Origin: Phycisphaerae bacterium
GTDB lineage: Bacteria > Planctomycetota > Phycisphaerae > Phycisphaerales > SM1A02
NCBI GenBank assembly: GCA_016795035.1
Contig: JAEUIT010000060.1
Location: forward strand, 1 to 38,375
Reading direction: 5' to 3'
Length of the DNA: 38,375 bases
Shown: piece after piece, positions 38,170 through 38,375 of the stretch
Layout: every line of letters begins with the position of its first letter
Numbering within the stretch: the first letter of the stretch is position 1
Notes under the pieces: generated by a model
What the model was told of the DNA's origin: nothing
What the model saw: only the letters and a program-made list of their open reading frames with translations
The model's database searches: none
Made by a program: the position numbers and the translations under genes

Positions 38170-38375
38170 ATGCCTCGGCCCATCCGCGTCACGCCCTTCC
38201 TTCACACGAACGACCTCGCGGCCACGATCGCGTTCTATACGACGCACCTCGATCTCCGCGTTGCCATGGTGCATCCTCCGGAGAAGCCCGCGTTCGCGAT
38301 CCTCGACGCCGTCGATCCCGCGACCGACGCGCCGGTCGCCTCGATCATGTTCGCGACCGGCCTTTGGCAGGGAAC
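38170..38375 (+). CDS. VOC-family protein, cut by the window end
   Basis: The first 68 residues are seen, beginning MPRPIRVTPFLHTNDLAATI and continuing AFYTTHLDLRVAMVHPPEKP. This is the typical first beta-alpha-beta half of a VOC protein. It starts 7 nt after the preceding VOC gene, so it belongs to the same transcript. The rest is outside the window. Confidence 0.85.
   Translation, partial: MPRPIRVTPFLHTNDLAATIAFYTTHLDLRVAMVHPPEKPAFAILDAVDPATDAPVASIMFATGLWQG

Overview
The window looks like chromosomal DNA of a high-GC planctomycete, probably of the class Phycisphaerae. Four things point there. Two secreted proteins (34.4-36.1 kb) end in dockerin-like repeats closing with LGAWG(S/A)CP. A membrane protein carries a CPDCGYP...RCAECG zinc ribbon. 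An ECF sigma factor overlaps a large Ser/Thr kinase with TPRs. A DUF1580 helix-turn-helix gene is present. The taxonomic call is inference from these families, not from a marker phylogeny.

Layout. Positions 1-150 hold the tail of an unidentified gene and its terminator. From about 267 to 7300 every gene is on the minus strand and together they form a compact integrated element next to a tRNA-Val gene. In transcription order they are a tyrosine integrase, a PD-(D/E)XK-like protein, a DUF1580 regulator, a primase-polymerase/D5 helicase, an inverted array of 9-nt repeats, an excisionase-like HTH protein and a ParB-domain DNA methyltransferase. No capsid, tail, portal or conjugation gene is visible, so a satellite or integrative-plasmid lifestyle is likely.

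From 7.6 to 17.8 kb lie core genes: tatA, mltA, a zinc-ribbon membrane protein, an ABC-2 ATPase/permease pair, proC, accA, a histone-H1-like/DksA-like fusion, lspA and truB. tRNA-Ser(GGA) and tRNA-Pro(GGG) follow. Directly behind tRNA-Pro is an array of about five copies of a ~204-bp repeat (18.17-19.12 kb). The copies are separated by repeats of the last 22 nt or so of tRNA-Pro. The arrangement closely parallels the rtT repeats behind E. coli tyrT and is the most striking feature of the window.

From 19.2 to 29 kb is an accessory zone of small enzymes: a DHFR-like reductase, SnoaL-like, VOC and SRPBCC proteins, an aquaporin, a secondary alcohol dehydrogenase, DUF5661, an AlkD-like protein, and a four-gene minus-strand run (alpha/beta hydrolase, YcaC-like hydrolase, ABM-membrane protein, Tat-exported YtcJ-like amidohydrolase). 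Parts of it look less GC-rich than the flanks. From 29.1 kb come the sigma factor/kinase pair, a YCII protein, a DoxX protein, an unknown 143-aa protein, the two dockerin-like secreted proteins, a membrane-anchored PP2C/SpoIIE phosphatase overlapping a VOC gene, and a second VOC gene cut by the window end.

The heptamer CGTTGCA (either strand) occurs about 24 times by eye, several-fold over a composition expectation. It is often an in-frame GTT-GCA codon pair in a genome that otherwise avoids both codons.
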